Counted from the first letter of the stretch, positions 10,700-21,854 are shown. The stretch is 64,000 nucleotides of DNA from Nelumbo lutea (GCA_022828595.1 JAKGHH010000001.1:123144999-123208998); one strand, 5' to 3'. Notes: generated by a model from the letters alone, not told the origin. Made by a program: numbers and translations.

Positions 10700-13325
10700 G
10701 TCCAGCGGTAGTTGGTTATGCCAACCTGAAGAGCACTCAAGAGTCAAGATGGGGCCATTAGCTCAAGCGCCGACAAGGATGAAATAGACAAGTGCTTGGG
10801 TGATTTTTTCTTGACGATAAGAGTCAAGTCAATACGATAATGAATGACTGAAAGGAAGGCAGACAGACACAGAACCACTTTCAGTAAAAAAAAATTGCCA
10901 CATTAATTGGTGATGCGTGGACGTACATAATATATAATTGCAGGAAAAAAAAAACATAAATAGAAGAAGTAAACGCTTTATCAAAAGTTTTCGTCTCCAT
11001 GATTCAGGAAGATACGGAGTTGCAGAGGCGAAGGCAAAGGAAAAACATTTTCCTTTGGACAGTGATGCAGCGCGATACTGGGCAACCCCTGGCCAGTGTT
11101 TGGCACTAAAGTTCATGGTACGATTCTGCTTTTCCAACTCCTCTGAAATATTTGCGGTGGGTAAGTGATCATCCATCCCCTAGCTACCAGCCATTAATTA
11201 ATTATTGTACTGCAACTACATACGAATTATTCTGTGCAGTGAGTCTTTATTATCACCAGTCATCTTCTTCCATGGCGGTGGTACTAAGAAGGATTTACAG
11301 TGAAGATGATGGAGTAGTCATCAGGACCTCATCTTCACCAGCCAAGCGTGCCTGTAGGCTGGTTATCATGGTGGCTTTTTATCCTGTTCTTTTTCTTTTT
11401 TTGGGTTGGTTTGTTTGTGTGTTTCTTCTGTTCCAATGCAAATGCGGGGCCACCCACACATGCAGCCTCCATTTCAAATTCTGAGACTCATAGCACGGCA
11501 ATGCCAGTAGGGATTTTTAAGTGGATTCGAGTCTGGTTATTTCAAATATCAAAAGGTGAGGAGGGGCATCTGTAGAGGGCCTTACTGATTCTTTTTCTTC
11601 TGTCTGTGTACCAATGCTTCCTAATTAATTCATCACTACAAATGACCAATCAGATTGGTTTTTCAAAATATATTTCACACACTTTCAGGAAGAAACCCTA
11701 GAAGCCATTAATAATTAATAAATTCTGGTCAGTACTGTACTGTTGAGAGAGAGAGAGAGACTCATAATGTGTCGTATTCCTCAAGTTCATCAGGCTTATT
11801 AAACCCCGGCATTACTTTTTTGGTAGAAACTTAATTATGAAACCTTCAAGTTTATCTTGGTTTAACTATTCTAACCTATTGATTGAAGATGTTATACTAG
11901 AAGCTTCAGTGTTCTTCATTCTTGTCTACCTGCAGAAATTCTTACTAGGAATCAATAATAAATGCAGCATTCTACTGTTTGTGTTTGTCTTCAGTTCAAC
12001 TGCATATAGCACAGAGCTATAAGGGTACATGTCACAGAAGCAATTTTGGGAAGAAACATTAATTCGATTAACTTGTGGGCCACTTCATTAATAAAGTAAT
12101 GGGTACTATAATTGGTTCCTACAGTGCCTTAAGTTGCAACTTATTGCTGTTATTCATAGAGATGAATAGAGTTTTCTACACACATTGGCATTGAAAAAGG
12201 TGTGACTTCTTATCTCAGCATCTTCTCTTTTCCTAGGCTTACTTCAGACTCGTTAGAAGTTGCATGCAGAATCCAATGTGTTGAACTGTATGTTTGTATC
12301 TACATTTAATAGGCCGTGGCTCCCAAGGCATCAAAGTCACCACTTTAATTAATTAGTGAACAGCCTACAGAGCTGCACTATGCTTTGCTAAAACCAAAGT
12401 CTAGCTTTGCTAAAACCAAAGTCTAAGTAGTTATTTATTTGTTTAATTACTTTGGAGTTGCTTCTAACAATTATGTATATATGGAGCATTTGACTTGTAA
12501 AAGTAGAATTGCACTCACTACCCAAAGTTGACTTGAACTTATGATGGCACCTCCACATGGGATCAATGCTTGAAACAAGGGGAAGAATAGGGGTTTCAGT
12601 TAAAGATTCAAAATAGTGGCTCAGTTGGTAGGATCTCTGATATGCAAAGAAGGAATGATTTGCACAAATTAGATCAGAGATATGCATAGAATTAATGAAT
12701 GAATTGTTAATTAAATTGGTGCGTTGTATCTATATCTTGAGAGTTGAGACCTACAAATGCCTGATGGGGTCTCCTTGGTTTTTTACATTAAAAACACAAT
12801 AAGGTTCATATACATTCATTCCACCATAAATGGCCCTAATGGGGTGATGCAAAAGAGAAAATAAAACAATGTTAAATAAATAAATGCCTCTCTAATCTCT
12901 AGACTCTACCCTCCATCCACACATCATCATTATCAATGAATATGGGATCCAGCACAATAATTTTTTTTTTTGGTATTTGGTGCCTTGCACCATTGATAAT
13001 TTCCCCTTGACCCCTTTTTCCCCAAAATGCTGGCTGTGAGATTCAATTCCTCATCAGCGCTGGAACAAACCAGCTAACACACCAACCAGTTACAATAAAT
13101 ATGTATATAGGAAAGTGAATTGAATGGCCGGCTTTTAGTTAAATTTGGAATAAACTCCCTTACATTATAGACTGGTCGAGATTTTTCTATATTTCGACCA
13201 GACTACTTTATTGACATTTTCTATTTAATTACCTAAGTTGGGTAAATGAATAAATTTCTTTTTGTTTAGCTTCTTGGGATGGGTTTTGCTGCTTGTTCAC
13301 CTCAGTATGTTGCTCCTCTACCTCA
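10700..13325. other. No assignable gene
   Basis: A short open frame at 11272-11484 (starting MAVVLRRIYSEDD, then a hydrophobic stretch) has no family I recognise and no clear splice partner, so I do not call it a gene. A short GA repeat lies near 11745. The rest is AT-rich and uneventful. Confidence 0.5.
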
Positions 13326-13333
13326 GCTCGGAC

Positions 13334-14274
13334 TAGGGGTGAGCATGGGTTGGTTTAGTTTGGTTCCATGACAAACCTAGAATCTACCTTGTAGGGGTCA
13401 GTTCCAAGGTTTTGGAACTAGAACCTACCCTGTGAAGATCAGTTCTAGTCTTGGTGATTTCGGGGTCGGTTCTAGGGTCTACCCAAGGAACAAATTCTTT
13501 CTTTACTCCCCCTGTAAAAAAAGAAGCATGTTTTTTAAAAACTGCATTTTCAATAAATATAATATATAGTTCAAAACTTACATTATCTTTATTAATTAAA
13601 TTGAGTAACTTAATATGTAGATTCATTATATGGATCAAAACTTATAATTTAAATTTAAATTTTATAAATATTAATTTTACATTACTTATTGTAAACATTC
13701 AAATATTAAAATGAAAATAAATGATCAAATAACTTAAGGTTGTGTTTGGTTGCAATGTAAATAAATTTACATTGATGTGAAACTGACAATGCAAATGATT
13801 TCAATGTAAATTCTGACATATTCTTGTTTCAAATTTTAGTTTATTTTGTTTGATTACAATACAAATGAAATAAATTAAGACATGAAGGAGAATAAAATAA
13901 AACCCATAACAAAATTAAACAAGAATTTGCATTTTTTACATTTATATTGGTGCAAATAAATTTACACTACAACTAAACACAGCCTAAAAAACTCAATGAT
14001 CAAGTGAGACCATGGCCTTTATATCCAAGAGTGCTTAATCTTTACATCCCTAAAAGTATTTTGTGGTTTATTTCAAGGTAAATTCAATTCCAAGGCCAAC
14101 TAAAATCAGTTCGGGTAAGAGAAACTCCTAGACCCTAGAACCGACATGGGTGGAAGTCGGTTCCAAGAATTCAAAACCAAATCCTACTCTATAATAGATT
14201 GGATAGGATTGATTCAAGACCAATTCAAAATCAATTCCATTCATTTCCAGGTAACCTACTTATTTGCTCCCCTA
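13334..14274. mobile_element. hAT-type non-autonomous element (TAGGGGTGAGCA ends)
   Basis: Starts TAGGGGTGAGCATGGG and ends TTTGCTCCCCTA. It is flanked by 8-bp repeats GCTCGGAC (13326-13333) and GCTCGAAC (14275-14282), 7 of 8 equal, as expected for hAT insertion. It is about 941 bp and includes a Tourist-like MITE at 13738-13984. The left and right arms share inverted CTAGGGTCTAGGAG-type words. No transposase coding. Confidence 0.78.
13738..13984. mobile_element. Tourist-like (PIF/Harbinger-type) MITE nested in a hAT element
   Basis: 247 bp with long inverted ends: left GGTTGTGTTTGGTTGCAATG, right in reverse complement GGCTGTGTTTAGTTGTAGTG. It is flanked by TAA on both sides (13735-13737, 13985-13987), the TSD size of PIF/Harbinger MITEs. 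A related, interrupted copy is at 24690-25125. Confidence 0.82.
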
Positions 14275-14282
14275 GCTCGAAC

Positions 14283-15027
14283 AACATCAAGCTTCATTAC
14301 AAACACAAACAATAGAAGGTCGCAGTCTCACATGCTCAACCGTTCCAACAGTCTTTCCATTATCATTTTTATTTTTCGTATTGTATGTAAGAAAAGAAAA
14401 TGGATGAATTATCATCAGAACTATTTGACTGAAGGTGAAAACTATTGAATCACAAGTCCATGCTCTGAACTGGATTGTTTATTTTTTATGGGTTTGTCCT
14501 TTAATGAAAGTAGGAAGCAGGTTCCTTGATTTCCGAATGGCATGTCGGGGTTACAGTTTTACTATTACTTTAGCCCGAACTATTTTATTACATAAGACGA
14601 TTAATAAATTATGATCATTTCCCACTAGGAGTTGATAGGTTTCGTTGGAGTAGAGACCTGGGATCAAATCCAACTGCAGGGTTTGAGGGTTAAGGAAAAG
14701 GGGATGGACTACCCCTGTTGTGTAGCTCATGAAGTGAAAAATTAAAATTGTGATCATGTCCTACGCTGAGTCGCCGACTCTCTCTATCTATAATCTATCC
14801 ATCATCAATTCACCATGCATTCATCTACCGCGCCAGATAAACCAAAGGTCTAAAATTAACCGAAGTCCAACGACGCACGTATCCCGTACGTCCTAGTCGT
14901 TATTAAAATAAGGTCAAGTTTCATCGATATACTAATCTTTTTTTGGAAAGGAAAGATATACTAATTCATTTAAATAAATTTAATTAAAAAAATTCTTTAA
15001 TAAATAGACAAACAATCATTTGATTTG
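14283..15027. other. No gene recognised
   Basis: Only short open frames without family likeness. No repeats with clear ends. Confidence 0.5.
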
Positions 15028-15032
15028 ATTAT

Positions 15033-15695
15033 TGATGAAGGGTGATTTGGCATGACCTAATAAGAAGGGGTCACATAGACACGATCTGTTTTAGAGGTGA
15101 CAACTCAGCCAAACAAACTCAGTCCGCAACAATCGAAGCTTTGGTATTTAGTCATTTCGGCGCAAATACCACCTCGGCGTAGAGATACCTCGACACCCAA
15201 TCTAGTTCGGGACTAAAGAACCGAAGTACCAGTTCGGAGTTAAAGACCTGAAACGCCACGTAATCGACTCCAAAGGCCTCCCCAACGGACCCCAAATTTC
15301 TCGGGATCATGACGAGACTCATCCTAACTCCGCCTGAATCGAAGGAAAATGATAAACCTTATCAACTAACGCATTGCTCTCCTTCAAAAATGGAACAGAT
15401 CTTATCTGCATAGCTCGGAGATCCCCAAGCTCTTTCGTAAGGTCCATGACTACTCCACTATATAAGGACATCAAACCCCAAGGCAAAGATACGCGCGATT
15501 ATTTACTTACTAGCACTCAAGCATTCAAGTATTCAACTCGCATCCACAGTATAAAACTAACTTAAGCATCGGCGCGACTTTGTCGGGTTAGTCACCTCGG
15601 GTTCTCTGATCTATTATTTTGCAGATTGGTCCAACTCGTCACGCAATTGGAGTTCGAATCATTCCAGTTAGGAGTATCTAGATCACACTCCATCA
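15033..15695 (+). mobile_element. Solo LTR of a Tat-related gypsy family, perfect TSD
   Basis: Starts TGATGAAGGGTGATTTGG and ends CACTCCATCA. The 5-bp TSD ATTAT is identical on both sides (15028-15032, 15696-15700). A TATA box (TATATAAGG) is at 15459-15467. A U5-side block with GTCGGGTTAGTCACC...GGTTCTCTGATCT matches the LTRs of the element at 21855. A lone LTR with an intact TSD is the known product of LTR-LTR recombination. Confidence 0.9.
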
Positions 15696-15700
15696 ATTAT

Positions 15701-16332
15701 ATTTGGTCATATTTGTCTTTTATAAAAAGAAATTTTAAGGAAATCTTTGAAATAAATAATCATGCCCATGCCCTTAAACATTTTTCACTAGTTTAGATGA
15801 TCATTCTACTATTTTCAGATGATAAAAGAAATAATTATTAATGAAAAGTCTATTAAGTAAATAGGTTGCAAATTATAGGATGATTTAGTAAGATGAAAAA
15901 ATAAATTTAAATTAAAAAAATACAATGCATTATTTAAAAATAAATTTATGATATAAAATATTTTAGATTATGAAATATGAGATCCATGTTAAAAAATTAT
16001 ATTTAAAATATAATATATATATATATATAGTCGAATCGTTCGATTTTGGTCGGTTTACAAATGACCAAAGTAAAATTGATCCAAAACCAATTAAAAATAC
16101 TAGAAAACCGACCAACTCGGGTCGAGTTGGTCATATTGATTAATTTTATCAATTTGATAAAAACTCTAACTAAAATAAATTATTATTATTTTTGTATTAA
16201 AAAAAATATTAAAAATAATATATAAAATATAATTAATTATCAATTATTTAAAAAATTAGAAATATAATATTATTATATACTCTTATAAGTTTCTTGCTTA
16301 ACAAATTCCGTGTAACGCACAGGTTCCACTAA
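15701..16332 (+). mobile_element. Helitron-like 3' region, copy of the 7500-8195 family
   Basis: Matches 7700-8195 over several hundred bases and ends with a hairpin-like CCGTGTAACGCACAGG followed by CTAA (CTRR type) at 16329-16332 and T. Its upstream part seems to be cut by the solo LTR at 15033. No coding. Confidence 0.55.
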
Positions 16333-17610
16333 TAAAACTATAAGAGGTGTTACATTAATACAATAACCCCTTAAAATAACTGCAAAAGTTCAGAAACCAA
16401 CAACCATCATGAAATACCGGCCATCCGATCATCAAGTTGTAGTGTTCTACAAATAAATTCACGGTGATGATCAATTTCGTGAAGAATTTTCCTTAGCTGC
16501 AACAACAGTAGTAGCAAGGTCTCATCAAGTTGTAATATTCCCTTAAATCCTCGATTGGATTGGTGGAATGCTGGGTCCCTCTCTGTCTCTTCTATACTTG
16601 ATTTCTACACCCTTGTTCCGTTCCAAACCAGACGAAAATTAAAAAAGAAAAAAAGAAAAAAATAGAATGGCATCAGATCCGAAGCAAACAGAAAGCACGA
16701 TAAAAGTGAGGGGATTGGGGACCACACCTCCCCTTACCACGTGCACCCTTCCAATATTTTAATCGTAGTGCGCCGGTGGTCCTGCACTCCTGCTGACGTG
16801 GGTGTTTACTTCCTCTGCCCCCGCTGCTCCCACACACCCAAATCCTTTGGTTTGGAAATTTAAATTTTAAAGCGTGTCATTGTACACGTGGCATTAATTT
16901 TCTAAACTACGTCTTATCCACCTCAGCTGCTTCCCACCAAGTTCACTTTCGCTCCTCCCATCCTTCCGTCGAGGCTGGGACGCTTGCCTTCTTCATGGAA
17001 CACGATGGATCAGGGACTCATGAAAGGGAGACCAGAGAGAGAAATTGAACTCGCTGCAGCTCCTTCCCAATTAATCACCCACTCTCACACCTGGTAAGAC
17101 CGATCGGCTTTCCGATGAGTAACACGTGTCCAAGATCATATGCCTTCCGTGGTTTCCCACATTATACCACCAGTCAAAGGGGAATTTTCTAAGAAACCAA
17201 ACAATAGAATTGTGGGAAGATGAAAGGAAGACAAAGTTTTTTGTTAAAAATAAAGACCAATTATTCGTAATTTAAATCATTACCATCCATACAATATGCA
17301 GATTTAATTTGTACTTATATTTCTTCTTTTTGGCTTTTATCCTTGACGGAGAAGGAAACTTACAACTACTTACTGACTGCACCAGTACCAGAGAAGGAAA
17401 TAGAAGCGAAGAGACGCATTTTGAGGATAAAAAATGAAAAATGAAAATCTTATTCAAACCGTTCTTCGATGAACAGATTTGCAGAAGCTTCTCCGTATAT
17501 CGTACAGACAATAGAGCTTCTTACAGAAATGGAGAGATAGAGAGAAATAGATGCTGTACAGAGACCTAAGTGGGTAAAAAAGAAAAAGAAAATTGAAAAT
17601 TAATAAGACT
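16333..17610. promoter_or_regulatory. Non-coding spacer with a cluster of ACGT-core boxes
   Basis: No gene is seen. Four bZIP/bHLH-type ACGT boxes occur: CACGTG at 16738-16743, GACGTGG at 16795-16801, ACACGTGGC (ABRE-like) at 16884-16892, and CACGTG at 17123-17128. They lie 0.6-1 kb past the 3' end of KRP, so they may belong to an unseen promoter or a downstream enhancer (inference). Confidence 0.4.
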
Positions 17611-17611
17611 G

Positions 17612-17649
<38 letters not shown>

Positions 17650-17650
17650 T
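17612..17650. repeat. (AAT)n microsatellite beyond the KRP stop codon
   Basis: About 13 ATA/AAT units. On the KRP sense strand they are ATT repeats starting about 64 bases after the stop, so probably in the 3' UTR. Confidence 0.85.
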
Positions 17651-17713
17651 CTTAAAAAAAAAGCCCTTCTGCGTTTTGTTCTTCCATGGCTTTCTTTTTC
17701 CCTTGTTTTCATC

Positions 17714-18837
17714 TCATGGCTTTAAGCAAATCCACTCGTAACGACCCTCCAAAGGAACGTCCTTAACGATATCGTAATTATACCTGCATCAAGGAATTAG
17801 GGTTTTCGGTTAGCTAGAGAGATGGTTGAGTTGAGCGAGCACCCACAGTACGCATATGGTTTTCGTGGACTTACTTGTCCGCAAACCGTTTCTGTTCAAG
17901 TTTCTCTGATGCAGAGAAAAAATCGTCGATCTCCGCTTCTGTTGGCATGTTCTTCGCCATCGATCTCTGGCGGAAATTCGACTCCGATGGTCTCGCTGTG
18001 GACTCCAGATCGTCCGATTCGGCTTCGAGTTCGCTTGACGGAGTTGTCTCTCTCCTGAAATTAAAAAAAAAAAAAAAAAAAAAAAAACGAAAGGAGAAGA
18101 CTAAGAGAAACGAATTATATAAAAGAATCGGAGACGGAGATATGGAGAACGGAAAGCAAATGATAGGCCGTTAAGAATCTCTCGCTTTCAATTTTCCATT
18201 AATTGAAGAGGCTTCATGGATGGAAAATAAATCTCAACGACACAAAAAAAAAAACCAATAAAAAATATAAACCTTTCTCTGCGGTCGAAATACGTCGAGT
18301 TTTCAATTTCGAAGAGTTCTCCCTGCAAAATCAAATTCGAAAAGTCAAAATTGAATTAGAAAATAAAACAACTAAAGCACGAGAAACGGAAATTCGATGA
18401 ATGGATGGGTTGGGGAACAAACAAAGCCGAATTGAATTCCGTAAAGGTCTCAATTTCACCTTCAGATCTATGGATCTCAAGTTGTCCTTCAGGAGCTCGC
18501 TTGATCCGTTGCTCGAGCACCGCGAAGCAGGAACGTGATCGGAGCTAGCACTGGAGCAGCGATCAGCAGGGGTGACTGGGAGAGAATTCTCGGAGGTAGC
18601 AGGTGAAATTGGCATGTCTGGCGTAACCACGAGGCGGCGACGGCTCCGGAGCTGAAGATACGACGAGGAGAAGTGTAATTCTCCAGAAGCAACGACCTTC
18701 CTTCTTTTGGCCGTGCTGGCGCTCGCGGCAGCCATGGCTAGGGTTCGAGCTCTCGTCTTCACACCAACCTGAGCGTGAGCAACCTCCATTACTGCAACGT
18801 CGCCAATCCCTTTGCATTTCCTCATATACTTCCCCAT
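17714..18837 (-). CDS. KRP: Kip-related protein (KRP/ICK), cyclin-dependent kinase inhibitor, four exons
   Basis: KRP proteins bind CDKA/CYCD complexes in the nucleus and restrain the cell cycle. Minus-strand exons are 18837-18460, 18322-18273, 18054-17875 and 17783-17714. Introns of 137, 218 and 91 bp all have GT...AG ends (the last donor is GTAAGT). Joined length is 678 bases, 225 residues plus TGA, within the usual KRP range. Landmarks: the family start MGKYMRKCKG; basic NLS-like AKRRK at 43-47; YLQLRSRRR at 60-68; RRETTPSSELEAESDD from 143; and the C-terminal CDK/cyclin-binding block EIDDFFSASEKLEQKRFADK then YNYDIVKDVPLEGRYEW at 204-220. An in-frame upstream ATG at 18918 would add 27 residues. 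I chose 18837 because MGKYMRK is the conserved family start. Intron 2 ends next to 25 T's on the sense strand. Nothing is broken; this is the one clearly intact host gene. The exact KRP subtype is not assigned. Confidence 0.95.
18063..18087. repeat. A25 homopolymer in KRP intron 2
   Basis: On the sense strand this is a T25 run just upstream of the TTTCAG acceptor of exon 3, where it serves as an extended polypyrimidine tract. Confidence 0.9.
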
Positions 18838-18985
18838 GTCTTTCAGAAATCTCGAGCTCTCTCGCGCTCTTAATTCTTCGATGGAGAGGCGAGAGACGAG
18901 AACGAGAGGGTTTTTCAATTTCTTTCTTTTTTCCGTTTCTTGATGTCAGAGGAGCAGCTAGTTGTAAATCGCAAAAGGTGGGATT

Positions 18986-19101
18986 CCGTTGGACGGTTCG
19001 GATTTCTATAAGCTTCTCTACTGTGGTCCTATATCCGTTAACGGTGACGGGAGAACGGAACGGAATCCCTGACGGCGCCGTTACAAAGATCAAGGGCCGT
19101 T
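18986..19101. promoter_or_regulatory. Cluster of seven AACGG (MSA-core) motifs upstream of KRP
   Basis: AACGG or its complement occurs at 18986-18990, 19035-19039, 19040-19044, 19054-19058, 19059-19063, 19078-19082 and 19097-19101, i.e. 149-264 bases before the KRP ATG. Two are back to back in the palindrome CCGTTAACGG. AACGG is the core of the mitosis-specific activator bound by MYB3R factors. Whether the cluster is promoter or 5' UTR cannot be told. Confidence 0.55.
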
Positions 19102-19480
19102 AAAGGATTAGGCCGATTCGTGGACGAATTCCGGTAAGCCACCTGGATGTTCGTAACCGGCAACCAGGTGAGGCCGGACGTAAGAAAAGAAGGTTGTTAA
19201 ATGTCAGCGAGGGAATGGCGTGCGGGTCAGTTGCAACGGATTACTGCCCGCAACGTGCAGTTAGTTAATTGTCAGGAGCCCGTTTGGTAGGGAGCTGGTC
19301 TTGAGCGTAATAATTGTGTACGGTCACAAAATTACTGAAATAATCCTGGTTTTATCAGGAAATAACGAGATTGCCCTCGTTGCTCGTATCCCCTTCTATC
19401 TACGTTTGGAATGGGTGGAACGTGCATGGACTTGTTGCCCATATTTATTTCCATCTAAAGTGCACGCACGGCACAACAGC
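19102..19480. other. KRP upstream region
   Basis: Moderate-GC DNA between KRP and the hAT-like element at 19481, with no gene seen. It is the only stretch free of obvious elements upstream of KRP, so the proximal promoter is confined to roughly 640 bp. Confidence 0.45.
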
Positions 19481-20479
19481 TAGAGGTGTAAAACGTCCCG
19501 TGCCGAGCCGGCACGGCAAGGACCGCCTGGGGCTCGCGCAAAGTGTGGGTCATACCATGGTATGACCGAACCCAATTTGGGGTTCGGTCTGACACAGTTT
19601 ACGGCCCAAGCCCGTGTTGTGTCGAGCTAAGTCATAGGCTGGGCCGAACCAGTCCAAATTATTTTTTCTTACTATTTTTTTGTTCCTTTGCTAAGCAAAA
19701 CTAAAATATTTAACTTTTCTTTTGGGAAATATTTGAAAAAATAAGAAATTTAACAAATAAATGAAAAATACTCTTAACCAAATAAGAAGTCAAAGAGAGA
19801 CTCAAAGTGAATAACAAATTGGAAGAAAAATAGAAATTTTATTTTATTTAAATTTGAAGATACAAAGCATACAATGGTTGGATGAATAAAATATGAGAAT
19901 TGGAAAATGGAATAAATTAATAAAAATATAAAAAATATAATATAGTTGCAAATTGAAATGGTGTGATGAGAATGGTGGAGGATAGGGCTATTTATATGAA
20001 GTGAAAATAATTCAATTGCTTAAATTACCCTAAAAACTAGCAATTTTTTAGTTGTTGGGAGGAGTATTTTAGTTACTGTAAAGTTATTTATCATTTTACC
20101 CAAAATGCCCCCCAAACTAGCTGATATATAGCTATTGGGGGCATTATTGCCATTTTATCTCCTCTAAAGCCAAAATAGATAAATATCCCCTATATAGTTG
20201 TTTATAGTTTGTTGGAGAGTATTTCCATAAAAAACCCCTCCAAAAGTTGAAACTAGCCATTTGGGATCCCCCAATAGCTAGTTCATCGGGCGGCTTGAGT
20301 GCGGCCCACTATAGGCCCGCAGGTTGTGTTGTGACATGTCATATTGGCCTATGGACCTGGAACCTTAGGCTCAAGTGCCCAGCACGACTTAGACCATCAT
20401 GCCAAACCTAGCACAACCCGCATATCATCATGCCATGTAGTGTTGGGCCGCAAGCAGCACAACCCGATTTACACCTCTA
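19481..20479. mobile_element. hAT-like non-autonomous element (TAGAGGTGTAAA ends)
   Basis: Left end TAGAGGTGTAAAACGTCCCG; right end in reverse complement TAGAGGTGTAAATCGGGTTG. GC-rich subterminal arms with CGGCACGG and GGGCCG words flank an AT-rich middle. It is 999 bp with no transposase. The 8-bp flanks (ACAACAGC, AGTGGATT) do not match, so the TSD is lost or the ends are slightly off. Confidence 0.7.
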
Positions 20480-20528
20480 AGTGGATTAGAAAAAGAGAGG
20501 AAAAATTTTCCACACTAAATCATTGTAT

Positions 20529-20760
20529 ACCTTAAAATTGTCATGTTCTGATCCAATGGATTTAGAAAAGGGTCTATCATCTACGAGGTGGAATTCTCGA
20601 AAACGGTCTAAGCCGCGGATTGTGGTCTAAACTCTATAACGACTTAAAATTGTCATGTTCTGATCCAAAGTGCAACGATGAGTTTTCTCTCTCTCTCTCT
20701 CTCTCTCAGATGCAAAGTTGCGAACTGATGAGGGATCTCTGTCAAAGTGCGACAGTGAGT

Positions 20761-20792
<32 letters not shown>

Positions 20793-21310
20793 AGATGCGA
20801 AGTTGTGAACTGATGAGGGATCTCTATCAAAGTGCGACGGTGAGTTTTCTCTCTCTCTCTCAGATGCGAAGTTGCGAACTGATGAAGGATCTCTGTTAAA
20901 GTGCGACGGTGAGTTTTCTCTCTCTCTCTCTCTCTCTCTCTGCGAAATTTATTAGGTTGGGCTTCGGGCTCGGGCTCGAGCTTTTTATCAGGCCCCTCTA
21001 CACTCCACAGTGAGGTGGCGAACGTTCACCGATGCAATAAGTCCGACAGCGACGGTGAGTTTTTTTTTTCTCTCTCTCTCTCTCTCTCAGATGCGAAGTT
21101 GCGAACTGATGAGGGATCTTTGTCAAAGTGCGACAGTGAATTCTCTCTCTCTCTCTCTCTCTCTGATGCGAAGTTGTGAACTGATGAGGGATCTCTGTCA
21201 AAGTGCGACGGTGAGTTCCCTCTCTCTCTCTCAGATGCGAAGTTGTGAACTGATGAGGGATCTCTATCAAAGTGCGACGGTGAGTTTTCTCTCTCTCTCT
21301 GCGAAATTTA
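20529..21310 (+). repeat. Minisatellite of 45-bp ATG modules separated by GTGAGT...(CT)nCAG
   Basis: Six 45-bp modules start at 20710, 20795, 20864, 21091, 21166 and 21235. Each begins ATGCGAAGTTG (first copy ATGCAAAG) and is exactly 15 codons. Five are followed by GTGAGT and the fourth by GTGAAT. CT repeats follow and, before four of the six modules at least, end in CAG. The linkers within a block are 24-40 bases. Two three-module blocks are related at a 371-381 bp distance, each ending in GCGAAATTTATTAGG. A 26-bp direct repeat (CTTAAAATTGTCATG...) occurs at 20531 and 20643. Reading frames here (e.g. 21010-21363) come from the repeat and are not taken as genes. Confidence 0.85.
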
Positions 21311-21854
21311 TTAGGTCGGGCTTTGGGCTTTTTATCAGGCCTAGGCACAGTCCCAAGTTATAGGCCCGTAGGTTGGGCTGGGCTCGGGCCTAGCATATTT
21401 TCATTAATGGGAACTAAAAGCCCGGTCCGAGCTCGGCCCCCGGCCATGAATAGGTCTATTTACCAACAACTACCACAATTACCATTAAACGAAAATTAAA
21501 AAGAAAAAAATCAATAATAAGGTGATTGTATTATTTTTACTTGAAACGTTTTGAATTGATTAATACAAATGGAACGATGTATTGTTACATCACATAAGAG
21601 TCAATTCCGCTAAAATTATTATTGCATTTCACCCACCTAAAGTAAAAAACGTCCATTTGACACTTCTGAAAATTTCCCCACCTGAATTTTTAAGGTATGT
21701 CTTGTTTCAACCATAAACACCCTCAAATAATAGTTGTATTGTATTTTTTTTTCAGCCAAAACATATCAAGTGGAAATAGCAACGGCAGTATAGTACCAAA
21801 TCCATTACTTTCTCTCTAATAAGTAAATGAATTACATTTGATTGAAATTAAATT
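21311..21854. other. Non-coding DNA between minisatellite and LTR element
   Basis: Contains GGGCTCGGGCC / GGCCCCCGGCC words typical of plant hAT MITE arms (to about 21455), then AT-rich DNA with no gene. Confidence 0.5.

Noticed and set aside
10690..10770. tRNA-like GTCCAGCGGTAGTTGG
   Set aside because: No TTCGA T-arm at the right distance and no cloverleaf can be formed.
11272..11484. Short frame starting MAVVLRRIYSEDD with a hydrophobic tail
   Set aside because: No family likeness, no clear promoter or splice partner. The hydrophobic part comes from a T-rich stretch.
18563..19093. A 176-codon open frame on the minus strand overlapping KRP exon 1
   Set aside because: It lies in a different frame from KRP, resembles no protein, and its second half is the out-of-frame shadow of the KRP exon. 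It could at most be an overlapping upstream frame if the mRNA starts that far out.
20998..21363. 116-117 codon frames on both strands across the minisatellite
   Set aside because: They exist because the 45-bp modules and the CT runs lack stops in several frames. The translations are repeats of the module and Ser/Leu or Arg/Glu runs.
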